Positions 57,071-64,000 of a DNA stretch of 64,000 bases are shown here, one piece after another. Each line of letters begins with the position of its first letter. The first letter of the stretch is position 1. The notes under the pieces were generated by a model. It had not been told where the DNA came from. It saw nothing but the letters and a program-made list of their open reading frames with translations, and ran no database searches. This stretch comes from Allotamlana fucoidanivorans (GTDB taxonomy: Bacteria; Bacteroidota; Bacteroidia; Flavobacteriales; Flavobacteriaceae), in the NCBI RefSeq assembly GCF_045788535.1, contig NZ_CP074074.1, positions 3,720,001 through 3,784,000 of the forward strand, given 5' to 3'. Position numbers and translations under genes: made by a program.

Positions 57071-58177
57071 TTAAAGGCCTTCATTTTTATTAAATGATAC
57101 TGCGTTTTGAATAGTTAGCATTAATCTATCTAACAAGAAACCTATAATACCTATAACAAACATGGCTACAATGATTTTTGAATTGGAATCATTTGCTCCA
57201 TTTTGAAATTCTTCCCAAACAAATAATCCTAAACCAGGACTTTGCGCTAATAATTCAATAGCAATAAGCACCATCCAAGCCACAGACAATGTAATTTTTA
57301 AACCTGTAAAGATGAGCGGTAACGATGATGGTAAAATCACTTTAAAAACCTTTTGAAAAGGCCCTAATTTTAACACTTTAGCCACATTGATATAATCTTT
57401 ATCAACAGAAGACACGCCCATGGCGGTATTTACTAATGTGGCCCACATAGAACACAAACCTACACTGATAAACGAAATGGTAAATGAACTATCATCACTT
57501 GAATCTATTAAAATAGTTTTAACAATCATGAACACCAGCAAGTACCAAACAACTGGTGAAACGGGTTTAAATATTTGAATAAACCAGTTGAATGCACTTT
57601 TTAAAGTTGGACTCAACCCAATAAGAATACCAATAGGAATAGCAATAATCAATGCTAATAAAAACCCAGCAAACACCGTTTTTAAGCTCATCACAATTTG
57701 ATCAATAAATGATGGTCTTCCTGTATAAACAATAGGCTCTTTTCCTTCTGCAATTCTTTTAGCATTTAAAGCGGCAGTCTTTTCTTTAAATGCCGCTTTA
57801 TCTGCACTAATTATATTATGATCTCGTAATAATGACTTATAGGATTCCCAAACTTGGCTTGGTGCTGGTAAGGTATTAGGCTGACAACTAATATCTCCAG
57901 AAGCTATACATGCTTTTAGTGCTTCGGCCGCTTCAGGGCCCTGATCTGCAAGTGCTTTTTCAATTTTAAAATCGGCCTCTCTATTGTATAGAACCTTAGC
58001 ACCTGAATGCCAAATTCCAATAAATAATAGTATGGAAGCAAGTGGTACGACTACTTTGCGCAAGAATTTTACAAAATCTTCCTTTTCTAGCTTCCCAGTG
58101 AATAGATCTTTTAACGTGGTTAAAAACCCTAATCCCATAAATTTGGTTACTTTTCCTAATGTTATGCTTTGCTTCAT
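57071..58177 (-). CDS. nrtB: Nitrate-type ABC transporter permease
   Basis: A 368-residue inner-membrane permease of the NrtB/TauC family. After an N-terminal helix (VVPLASILLFIGIWHSG) there is a soluble insert of about 90 residues (70-160) with two cysteines (CIASGDISC) before the remaining five helices. The conserved cytoplasmic loop is DKDYINVAKVLKLGPFQKVFKVILPSS in parts. The insert is longer than in the compact TauC proteins and would lie in the periplasm. It lies between the binding-protein and ATPase genes. Confidence 0.88.
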   Translation of the reverse strand: MKQSITLGKVTKFMGLGFLTTLKDLFTGKLEKEDFVKFLRKVVVPLASILLFIGIWHSGAKVLYNREADFKIEKALADQGPEAAEALKACIASGDISCQPNTLPAPSQVWESYKSLLRDHNIISADKAAFKEKTAALNAKRIAEGKEPIVYTGRPSFIDQIVMSLKTVFAGFLLALIIAIPIGILIGLSPTLKSAFNWFIQIFKPVSPVVWYLLVFMIVKTILIDSSDDSSFTISFISVGLCSMWATLVNTAMGVSSVDKDYINVAKVLKLGPFQKVFKVILPSSLPLIFTGLKITLSVAWMVLIAIELLAQSPGLGLFVWEEFQNGANDSNSKIIVAMFVIGIIGFLLDRLMLTIQNAVSFNKNEGL

Positions 58178-58214
58178 GACAAATTATTTACTTAGTTCTT
58201 TTCTTAATTTTTAA

Positions 58215-59612
58215 TTACTGTAATGCTTTATCTTTGTTACCAATTTTAAAGCTGTTGATGTATGAAATTGGATCTTTAGCATCATATGTTGTTCCATCGA
58301 TAAAATCGGAAGTAGGTGCTTTATAGCCATCTGTTACAGGAATATCTGTTGCTGGAATATGCCCTTCTTCAACTAAAAGTTTTGCAGCTTTTTCCCAGAT
58401 ATCAGGTCTGTAAATATCTTTAATGGTTTCTGCATACCACTCAGCTGGTTTAGCTTCAGGAATTTGTCCCCATCTTCTCATTTGAGTTAAGAACCAAATA
58501 CCATCAGAATAGAATGGATATGTTGCATTGTATTTATAGAATACATTAAAGTCTGGCATCTCTCTTTTATCACCTTTTTCAAACTCAAAAGTACCAGTCA
58601 TTGAATTGGCTAATACCGCTTCATCAGCTCCAACATACTGTGACATTGATAATATTTTTACAGCCTCAGCTCTATTTCCAGGTTCATCTAACCATTTACC
58701 AGCTCTTATTAATGCTTTAGTAACTGCAATGGCTGTATTAGGGTTTTCATCAATGAATTTTTGAGTCATTACAAATACTTTCTCTGGATTATTTTTCCAG
58801 ATATCATAGTTTGTAGTTACTGGCACACCAATACCTTTAAATACGGCTTGCTGGTTCCATGGTTCACCTACACAATACCCATAAATAGTTCCGGCTTCTA
58901 GTGTTGCTGGCATTTGTGGCGGAGGCGTTACAGAAAGTAAAACTTCAGCATCTATTTGTCCTTGTACATTATCGGCCGTATACATACCTGGGTGAATTCC
59001 GGCAGCAGCTAACCAATATCTAATTTCATAATTATGTGTTGATACAGGGAATACCATACCCATTTTAAAAGCTTTTCCTGAATTTTTATATTCGCTAATA
59101 ACAGGCTTTAATGCATCCGCCTTAATAGGATGTATTGGTTTTCCATCTTCTCCTACAGGCACATTGGGCTTCATTTTAGACCAAACATCATTTGATACTG
59201 TAATACCGTTACCATTTAAGTCCATAGAAAAAGGTGTTACTAACTTAGCTTGACGACCAAACCCTGCTCCAGCAGCTATAGGCTGTCCAGCTAACATATG
59301 TGAACCGTCTAACTGACCATCAATAACACGATCTAAAACGTTTTTCCAGTTAGATTGTGCTTCAACTGATACAAATAAACCTTCATCTTCAAAAAACCCC
59401 TTTTCTTTAGCAATGGCTAACGGTGCCATATCTGTTAATTTGATAAAACCAAATGTTAACTGTGGTTTTTCAATTTCTAAAGTTTTTGTTTTTGAAGTTT
59501 CTGTAGCCACATTTTCAGCTAAAGTTGCTTGTTTCTTGTCTTTGTTTCCACAAGAAAATAGCAACACTGCTACAGGTAAGATCCAAGTTGATTTTTTGAT
59601 TAGTGATTTCAT
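58215..59612 (-). CDS. nrtA: Nitrate/nitrite-binding lipoprotein NrtA
   Basis: A 465-residue substrate-binding lipoprotein of the CmpA/NrtA family. The signal MKSLIKKSTWILPVAVLLFSC gives a lipidated Cys at 21. Typical sequences are LTFGFIKLTDMAPLAIAKEKGFFEDEG in parts, QLDGSHMLAGQPIAAG, STHNYEIRYWLAAAGI and YGYCVGEPWNQQAV. It captures the anion in the periplasm for NrtB. Whether it prefers nitrate, nitrite or bicarbonate cannot be told, but the adjoining NO-related genes favour nitrate or nitrite. It is first in the operon, behind a promoter with a palindromic site. Confidence 0.9.
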   Translation of the reverse strand: MKSLIKKSTWILPVAVLLFSCGNKDKKQATLAENVATETSKTKTLEIEKPQLTFGFIKLTDMAPLAIAKEKGFFEDEGLFVSVEAQSNWKNVLDRVIDGQLDGSHMLAGQPIAAGAGFGRQAKLVTPFSMDLNGNGITVSNDVWSKMKPNVPVGEDGKPIHPIKADALKPVISEYKNSGKAFKMGMVFPVSTHNYEIRYWLAAAGIHPGMYTADNVQGQIDAEVLLSVTPPPQMPATLEAGTIYGYCVGEPWNQQAVFKGIGVPVTTNYDIWKNNPEKVFVMTQKFIDENPNTAIAVTKALIRAGKWLDEPGNRAEAVKILSMSQYVGADEAVLANSMTGTFEFEKGDKREMPDFNVFYKYNATYPFYSDGIWFLTQMRRWGQIPEAKPAEWYAETIKDIYRPDIWEKAAKLLVEEGHIPATDIPVTDGYKAPTSDFIDGTTYDAKDPISYINSFKIGNKDKALQ

Positions 59613-59634
59613 AATTTATAGTTTTTATAATTCT

Positions 59635-59666
59635 AAGTATAATTACTTATTTTTTGACAAATATAT
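59635..59666 (-). promoter_or_regulatory. nrtA promoter with TAAGTA-N4-TACTTA palindrome
   Basis: On the minus strand the -7 box TATATTTG lies at 59659-59666 with no good TTG at -33. The palindrome TAAGTA-TAAT-TACTTA (59635-59650) starts 8 bp downstream of it, at or just after the predicted start site. An extra TAAGTA half-site overlaps at 59667-59672. The same arrangement is found before the globin operon. Confidence 0.65.
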
Positions 59667-59840
59667 AAGTAGCAACACTTTCTACTCATGTTAATACACA
59701 TACCCTTAACTCTTTTTTATCATAAACAAAACTGCGACAACACATAAAACAAGCATAAAAAACTAAATATCAATATATTAAAACATTAAACATACCATAA
59801 AACAATACGTAAACATATACTTAATCGCACAAAAAAGAAC

Positions 59841-59880
59841 AAAAAAAATACGTATTTATGTTTACACAAATACGTATTTT
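59841..59880 (-). terminator. Terminator of the globin-cytochrome operon
   Basis: Two 16-base arms containing AAATACGTATTT pair with one mismatch. On the minus strand a T8 tract follows. Each arm also contains a self-palindrome (AATACGTATT), so a protein-binding role is possible too. Confidence 0.65.
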
Positions 59881-59939
59881 ACAATTTACTTCTTTGTGAT
59901 AGACTCACAAAAGAACGCGTTTTAAAACAAGCGAATTAT

Positions 59940-60647
59940 TTACTTTTCTAAAGTTTTCAACCAAGCTTCCTGTGATAAGGCAGTATATTTTTTATTGGTG
60001 CCATAAGGGTCTTCACCTCCTTTAAAATAGGCTTGAATAAATTGCATAGGAATAGTATCAGACAATTTTTCTGGCACCTCATACTTATGATTACCATGAA
60101 AATCATGACATTGAATACAAGTGAACCATTCTTTAGCAACAATTAGTTGCTCGTGAGAGATATCTAAGGGGTCATTTTCTACAACTAAATCTTGATGACA
60201 ATTCATGCAATAGTTTATGGAAGCTACCGATACCCGTTCACTATTATGTTCTGAATGACACGTAATACAAGTAGTAGCATCAATATGTTTAATGGCGTCT
60301 TTAAATCTGGGTTCAGAAAATCTATAGGTTGGATGCCTATCGTTGGCTCGATCATGACACTCCAAACAATTATCTACAGTAACATCTTTGGTTCCAAAAT
60401 CTACCGCCGTCTTTCTGGCACCTACAGCATGTGAGATATTAGATTGTACTTGTTGTAATAAATTCCCTTTAGCATCGGCATGACATGTAAAACAAGACAA
60501 ATCTTGATGCCCCGTATTCATGGGGCCAATGGATACGTATTTTTCTGTAGCCTCTAAGGTGAAAATGTAAAACAATACCACGCCTAAAACAAACCCTATA
60601 ACACCACCAAGAACTTGTCTTTTACGTAACGGACTAACTTTAAACAT
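59940..60647 (-). CDS. Membrane-anchored pentahaem cytochrome c
   Basis: A 235-residue periplasmic electron carrier anchored by one N-terminal helix (about 12-30, LGGVIGFVLGVVLFYIF). Five CxxCH sites bind haem c: CFTCH at 52, CLECH at 94, CITCH at 127, CMNCH at 147 and CIQCH at 177. The layout resembles NapC/NirT/NrfH-type cytochromes, but it has five haems, not four. It is the last gene of the operon, 14 bp after the reductase gene. The terminal partner is not known. Confidence 0.9.
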   Translation of the reverse strand: MFKVSPLRKRQVLGGVIGFVLGVVLFYIFTLEATEKYVSIGPMNTGHQDLSCFTCHADAKGNLLQQVQSNISHAVGARKTAVDFGTKDVTVDNCLECHDRANDRHPTYRFSEPRFKDAIKHIDATTCITCHSEHNSERVSVASINYCMNCHQDLVVENDPLDISHEQLIVAKEWFTCIQCHDFHGNHKYEVPEKLSDTIPMQFIQAYFKGGEDPYGTNKKYTALSQEAWLKTLEK

Positions 60648-60661
60648 ACTTCTTTTGAGGT

Positions 60662-61690
60662 TTAAATTTCTATAACTAAATTTTCACTGGCTGGATAACT
60701 CACACAGGTTAATATATCGCCTTGAGCTACTTCGGCATCAGATAATAAATGACCGTCTGTCATACTTACTTCACCTGAAACACATTTGGCTTTGCAGGTA
60801 GAACACATTCCTGATCTACAAGAATATGGAATAACTATACTCTCAGACATGGCTTGTTGCAATATAGACCGGTCTCCCCTTACCTGTATCTGGTGCGAGG
60901 CGCCATCAATAGTTAAGATTACATTGCTTATTAAATTCCTGCCTGTAACTTTTACAACTGGTGCTTTAAATACTTCTATTTTTATCTTTTCCCGGGCTAC
61001 ACCATTAGCCTTAAGCAATTCCTTTATTTTTTCCATGTAGCCGTTAGGCCCACATATCATGTACACATAATCACCAAAAACAAGATTATGTTTTGAAAAA
61101 ATTGTTTGTAAAACATCTTGTCTGGCCAACCCAGCATGGTAATTGTCTTGTTGTATTTTATTTGAAGAAATGATATGCTCAACAGAAAATTGATTTGGAA
61201 AACTGGACTCTAAAGCCTTAATTTCATTATGAAAAATAATAGAATCTATGGTTTGATTGGCATAAATCAATAATACTCTCGACGCTTTTTCTTCTGTTAA
61301 AACTGATTTTACTATAGAAAACATAGGTGTAATACCGCTTCCCCCGGCAAATAGCACATACTGTTTTTGTGACTTACCATGAGGTTGAATAAAAAATGAA
61401 CCTGCTGGATCATCTACTTCTAACTTATCACCTACCTTAAGGTTATCATGTATATAATTTGAAACTAATCCCTTTTCTACACGTTTAATAGTAATCTTTA
61501 AATCTTTATCTGTAAACGGATTACTACTAAAAGAATACGCGCGTTTATGAATCTGACCGTCAATAGGCACATGAATGGTTAGAAATTGTCCTGGTTTATA
61601 CTTTATCTTCTTAAAAAAGTTTCCATTTTTAAAACTAATACTAATAGCATCAGGGGTCTCTTTTATAATATCTTTTACTAGCAATTTCAT
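60662..61690 (-). CDS. Flavin/[2Fe-2S] oxidoreductase
   Basis: A 342-residue NAD(P)H-dependent electron-transfer protein. The N-terminal FAD domain has the RAYSFSSNP motif, the middle NAD(P) domain has FAGGSGITPMFSIVKS and MICGPNGYM, and the C-terminal plant-type ferredoxin domain has the cluster cysteines CRSGMCSTC and a distal Cys in ILTCVSYP. The architecture is that of PaaE, Hcr and similar reductases. With the separate globin gene of the same operon it could reduce the globin, as the fused reductase does in flavohaemoglobin (inference). It lies 8 bp after the membrane-protein gene. Confidence 0.92.
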   Translation of the reverse strand: MKLLVKDIIKETPDAISISFKNGNFFKKIKYKPGQFLTIHVPIDGQIHKRAYSFSSNPFTDKDLKITIKRVEKGLVSNYIHDNLKVGDKLEVDDPAGSFFIQPHGKSQKQYVLFAGGSGITPMFSIVKSVLTEEKASRVLLIYANQTIDSIIFHNEIKALESSFPNQFSVEHIISSNKIQQDNYHAGLARQDVLQTIFSKHNLVFGDYVYMICGPNGYMEKIKELLKANGVAREKIKIEVFKAPVVKVTGRNLISNVILTIDGASHQIQVRGDRSILQQAMSESIVIPYSCRSGMCSTCKAKCVSGEVSMTDGHLLSDAEVAQGDILTCVSYPASENLVIEI

Positions 61691-61698
61691 ACAATCAA

Positions 61699-62220
61699 TT
61701 ATTTATAATAAAACACCATACTAATATGAAATACCATCATTATTGACACAATAATAGACAATGCAACATGGCTAATCATCCATCCTTTAAATAGCATCTC
61801 ATTATTACTTTTAATAACATCAAGATTTAAATACCCCAATAACGTGTTTGAAAAGAAGATATAAGACAGCAATAACAAATAACCATAGCCTAAAGTTGCA
61901 CTATGAAAATAGAAGACTATAGGACTCACAGCTCCTAACCATTTATGTATGGCTTGCATAGGCATGGCATACTTTCTGAGTCTTTTTACTACTCGAGTAA
62001 TAGTTAAAACCCATTGAAAAACAATGAGTAGTGCCAAAACCAATCCAGACCATCTTTTATAAAGTTCTTCCTTTTGAAGTTGAAACAACCACATCCATTC
62101 TAGTTTCAAAAAATATTGTAAAAAGAAAGCGCATAAAAGCACCACCCCAACTATTGTTGATTTATTTTTGGCTATCATTAACTGTTTTTTTTGGTTGAGT
62201 TGATAATGCAACTTGCCCAT
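61699..62220 (-). CDS. Four-helix membrane protein, possible haem b
   Basis: Not assigned to a named family with confidence. The 173-residue protein has four hydrophobic helices (VGVVLLCAFFLQYFL; LVLALLIVFQWVLTI; YLLLLSYIFFSNTLLGY; VALSIIVSIMMVFHISMVFYY). Histidines lie in or at helices (IHKWLG, YFHSATLG, SHVALS, FHISMV) in a pattern suited to haem b, as in cytochrome b561 or ferric-reductase-like proteins. It lies between the DUF3365 gene and the reductase gene and could pass electrons across the membrane to the cytochrome c (inference). An internal ATG at residue 15 is an alternative start. Confidence 0.75.
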   Translation of the reverse strand: MGKLHYQLNQKKQLMIAKNKSTIVGVVLLCAFFLQYFLKLEWMWLFQLQKEELYKRWSGLVLALLIVFQWVLTITRVVKRLRKYAMPMQAIHKWLGAVSPIVFYFHSATLGYGYLLLLSYIFFSNTLLGYLNLDVIKSNNEMLFKGWMISHVALSIIVSIMMVFHISMVFYYK

Positions 62221-62265
62221 AACTATCTACTACAGCGATGAGCAAGTGCAAATCAAGAACTAAGT

Positions 62266-63078
62266 TTATTTTACAGCAACCAAGTGTTTCATTGTCTCAT
62301 AAGAAGACAATTTTTTTACACTATCCAGAAAAACTTCTGCCGTGGGAAGATAATTTCCTTCTGCTGGCCACTTATTTCCTATTTCCGGCTTCTCACTTTC
62401 TTTAAACGCCTCAATTTCATCTAAATACTCCATATAAATATCTACTGTACCTTTGGCATAAGCATTTAAAACAGCTACAGTTTCTTTATATGTTAGTGAG
62501 TCTTTAGGATATTGCCAAGTTGTTGCACCCATAACGTCTCCCAATTTCCAATCAGATTTGGTGGTTTGAGGGTGTTTATTATGACAGCTTACACAAGCCC
62601 CTGCACTGGCAAGATCGGCAAACATGGCTGTATGCAATTTTTGATCTTCATCATAAAAAAATTGAGGTTCCTGAGTTTTCTTTATTTCCTGAAATAAATC
62701 GGCTTGCTTCCCTTCAAATTTGTTAGCTGCATTTACAGGAAAATCTGATCCCAAATACAACCCCAAAGGCACAGGACTCTTTATAATGCTTGTTGCCACA
62801 CCTCTTAAGAATAAAGCGGGTAAAGGTCCTGCCTCCACGTCATCTTTTCTCCAATCTTCATCAAACTTCATACCTTGAGCTTTTCCTTTACCTACAATAG
62901 CTTTTGTGTATAACGTTCTTGTAACGTCATTTTCTTTAGCAACCATTTCTAACACTTCTTCAACAGAAAAGGCATTTTCTTCAGCAGCCGTTTCTGATTT
63001 TTCTTCTGGCACACCACCGCAAGCCACCAGTACTAGAGCTGAAAAAAATAATGAAATTTTATATATAATTGTCTTCAT
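62266..63078 (-). CDS. DUF3365 (Tll0287-like) monohaem c lipoprotein
   Basis: A 270-residue periplasmic lipoprotein with signal MKTIIYKISLFFSALVLVAC (Cys at 20). It belongs to the DUF3365/Tll0287-like haem domain family, a sensor-type fold. One haem c site is present, CVSCHNKHPQTTKSDWKLGDVMGA in two parts, plus the family sequence KAIVGKGKAQGMKFDEDWR. In other proteins this domain senses redox state or gases at the N-terminus of signalling proteins; here it stands alone. It lies 18 bp after the globin gene. It may bind NO or transfer electrons (inference). Confidence 0.85.
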   Translation of the reverse strand: MKTIIYKISLFFSALVLVACGGVPEEKSETAAEENAFSVEEVLEMVAKENDVTRTLYTKAIVGKGKAQGMKFDEDWRKDDVEAGPLPALFLRGVATSIIKSPVPLGLYLGSDFPVNAANKFEGKQADLFQEIKKTQEPQFFYDEDQKLHTAMFADLASAGACVSCHNKHPQTTKSDWKLGDVMGATTWQYPKDSLTYKETVAVLNAYAKGTVDIYMEYLDEIEAFKESEKPEIGNKWPAEGNYLPTAEVFLDSVKKLSSYETMKHLVAVK

Positions 63079-63096
63079 CTTGTTTTGTTTTAGTTA

Positions 63097-63510
63097 TTAA
63101 TAAGCGGCCTCAATCATTACGCTAGACATGGTTCCGTAAACACTAGCCCAAGCCTCTTTAACCTCTGAGGTAAAATCATCTCCCAACCCTGCTTCCAAAG
63201 TTCCTAAAAGCGCTTCGCCAACCGTATCATAATGAAAAGCTTCCACCTTGTATTCTACATGACGTTTTCCTAAATCCTTTAAAACAGGGATGAGTGCATC
63301 TAAATTATTAAGCCCGGCAACCGCAGCACCTAACATACTCATCAATTTATTGCCTTGTACTTTCATGGCTTCTTCACTATTTGGAAAAAGTGGTTTAAGT
63401 TGCGGATCTAATTCAAATAACTTTGAATAAAATATTTCAGCAGCAGCAGGAGCTATTGGTTTAACTTTTTCAAATGATTCTTGTACTAACGTAATGGTTT
63501 TTGGTTCCAT
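63097..63510 (-). CDS. Single-domain globin (flavohaemoglobin-like)
   Basis: A 137-residue cytoplasmic haem protein resembling the globin domain of Hmp and Vitreoscilla haemoglobin. The proximal histidine is His84 in LGKRHVEYKVEAFHY. The E-helix region is NKLMSMLGAAVAG, and the C-terminal helix is VKEAWASVYGTMSSVMIEA. Such proteins oxidise NO to nitrate when given electrons by a reductase. It is the first gene of a five-gene operon that also encodes a flavin reductase. A palindromic operator lies in front of it. Confidence 0.93.
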   Translation of the reverse strand: MEPKTITLVQESFEKVKPIAPAAAEIFYSKLFELDPQLKPLFPNSEEAMKVQGNKLMSMLGAAVAGLNNLDALIPVLKDLGKRHVEYKVEAFHYDTVGEALLGTLEAGLGDDFTSEVKEAWASVYGTMSSVMIEAAY

Positions 63511-63544
63511 AATATATTTGTGTTTTGGTTTGTTTCTTTACAAT

Positions 63545-63575
63545 TAAGTATTAATACTTATTTAAAACAAAAATA
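63545..63575 (-). promoter_or_regulatory. Globin-operon promoter with TAAGTA-N4-TACTTA palindrome
   Basis: On the minus strand the -7 box TATTTTTG lies at 63568-63575 without a good TTG at -33. The perfect palindrome TAAGTA-TTAA-TACTTA (63545-63560) starts 7 bp downstream. Two further TAAGTA half-sites in direct repeat lie at 63693-63710. The arrangement matches the nrtA promoter. Confidence 0.65.
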
Positions 63576-63665
63576 AAAGCTAGAAGCTTAACCGATTATG
63601 ATATAAAACAGACCAAAACAATCTTTTGATACATTAAAAAAACTACTATAACGCAGGAATTAATA

Positions 63666-63690
63666 AAAAGGCAAAAAAATGCCCTTAAAA
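63666..63690 (-). terminator. Terminator after the Crp/Fnr gene
   Basis: On the minus strand AAGGGCA and TGCCTTT form an imperfect stem around a T-rich loop, followed by T-rich sequence, 38 bp after the stop codon. Confidence 0.6.
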
Positions 63691-63727
63691 AATAAGTATT
63701 TATATAAGTATGATTGAAAATTAAAAA

Positions 63728-64000
63728 TTAGCTATCTAAAAAGAAGTTGTGCTCGCTAATTTCTTTTTTTAGAAGTTGAATATCTTTAATACCTATTTTT
63801 TTGCCTTGCGCAATAATCAAGTCCTCTTTTTTTAAAGCCGAAAAAACACGTATAACTTGCTCCTCCGTTGTTCCGGCATAATCGGCATATTCTCTTCTGC
63901 TTAAAGGTAAATTTATAAACCCTCTTAAATCACCAAATTTTCTATGAATATATAATAGGGTATCTATGACGCGTTCCCGTACCGTCATTTGAGAAATAGA
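63728..64000 (-). CDS. Crp/Fnr-family regulator, C-terminal part
   Basis: The frame is open to the window edge, so the sensory N-terminus lies outside and no start is given. The visible 90 residues are the winged helix-turn-helix of a Crp/Fnr protein, with LPLSRREYADYAGTTEEQVIRVFSALKKEDLI as its core in parts. It lies immediately upstream of the globin operon on the same strand with a terminator between. It is a candidate regulator of the TAAGTA-N4-TACTTA sites, which share the N4 spacing of Fnr/Dnr sites. Whether it senses oxygen, NO or a nucleotide cannot be told. Confidence 0.88.
   Translation of the reverse strand, partial: SISQMTVRERVIDTLLYIHRKFGDLRGFINLPLSRREYADYAGTTEEQVIRVFSALKKEDLIIAQGKKIGIKDIQLLKKEISEHNFFLDS

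Noticed and set aside
63692..63710. TAAGTA direct repeat as a third regulatory palindrome
   Set aside because: The two half-sites are in the same orientation and do not form the inverted repeat seen at the two promoters.

Overview
The window looks like the chromosome of a member of the Flavobacteriaceae (Bacteroidota). The genes are AT-rich with no Shine-Dalgarno leaders. Many promoters fit the Bacteroidota form TTG-N19..23-TAnnTTTG. There is a CTnDOT-type integrase, a TonB-dependent receptor with a carboxypeptidase-regulatory-like N-terminus, a bacillithiol-system YtxJ protein and many Flavobacteriia-type lipoproteins. The genus cannot be fixed from this sequence.

Layout. 1-0.76 kb: 5' part of a minus-strand TPR protein. 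0.89-6.8 kb: a complete minus-strand rRNA operon (16S, tRNA-Ile, tRNA-Ala, 23S, 5S, terminator), preceded by four tandem promoters on a degenerate ~140-bp repeat. 7.2-10.5 kb: thrS-infC-rpmI-rplT, with infC apparently starting at AUA. 10.6-16.6 kb: a galactose locus, with a minus-strand operon (GntR/LacI-type regulator, aldose epimerase, galK, galT) divergent from a sodium/sugar symporter gene broken by a one-base insertion. 16.74-25.04 kb: tRNA-Arg(TCT) carrying an ~8.2-kb integrated element bounded by a 15-bp direct repeat, with a tyrosine recombinase, a membrane AraC regulator, a CPBP protease, a TonB-dependent receptor, a head-GIN lipoprotein and a decayed IS3-type insertion sequence.

25-30 kb: an AraC-transmembrane-TolB-like-TPR protein, a small lipoprotein, a 680-bp gene-free stretch and a beta-helix lipoprotein. 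30-41.6 kb: glyA, fumarylacetoacetase, a lipoprotein, an RluA-type pseudouridine synthase, gamma-glutamylcyclotransferase, a DUF885 protein, ytxJ and clpB. 41.9-44.2 kb: a deoxyribonucleoside salvage operon with two DeoC paralogues, the first lacking catalytic residues, and a purine nucleoside phosphorylase. 44.2-52.2 kb: a minus-strand operon of a DUF2891 protein, a tricorn-like S41 protease, an NRAMP-like carrier without the canonical metal ligands, and the 5-oxoprolinase genes pxpA, pxpB and pxpC. 52.3-53.8 kb: a comM/yifB-type ATPase.

53.9-64 kb: nitrogen-oxide metabolism on the minus strand. It holds an outer-membrane porin, a nitrate-type ABC transporter (NrtA, NrtB and two ATPases), and an operon of globin, DUF3365 haem protein, four-helix membrane protein, flavin/[2Fe-2S] reductase and pentahaem cytochrome c, behind a truncated Crp/Fnr regulator gene. 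The promoters of the nrtA and globin operons carry the same palindrome, TAAGTA-N4-TACTTA, 7-8 bp downstream of a TAnnTTTG box, so the two units are probably one regulon.
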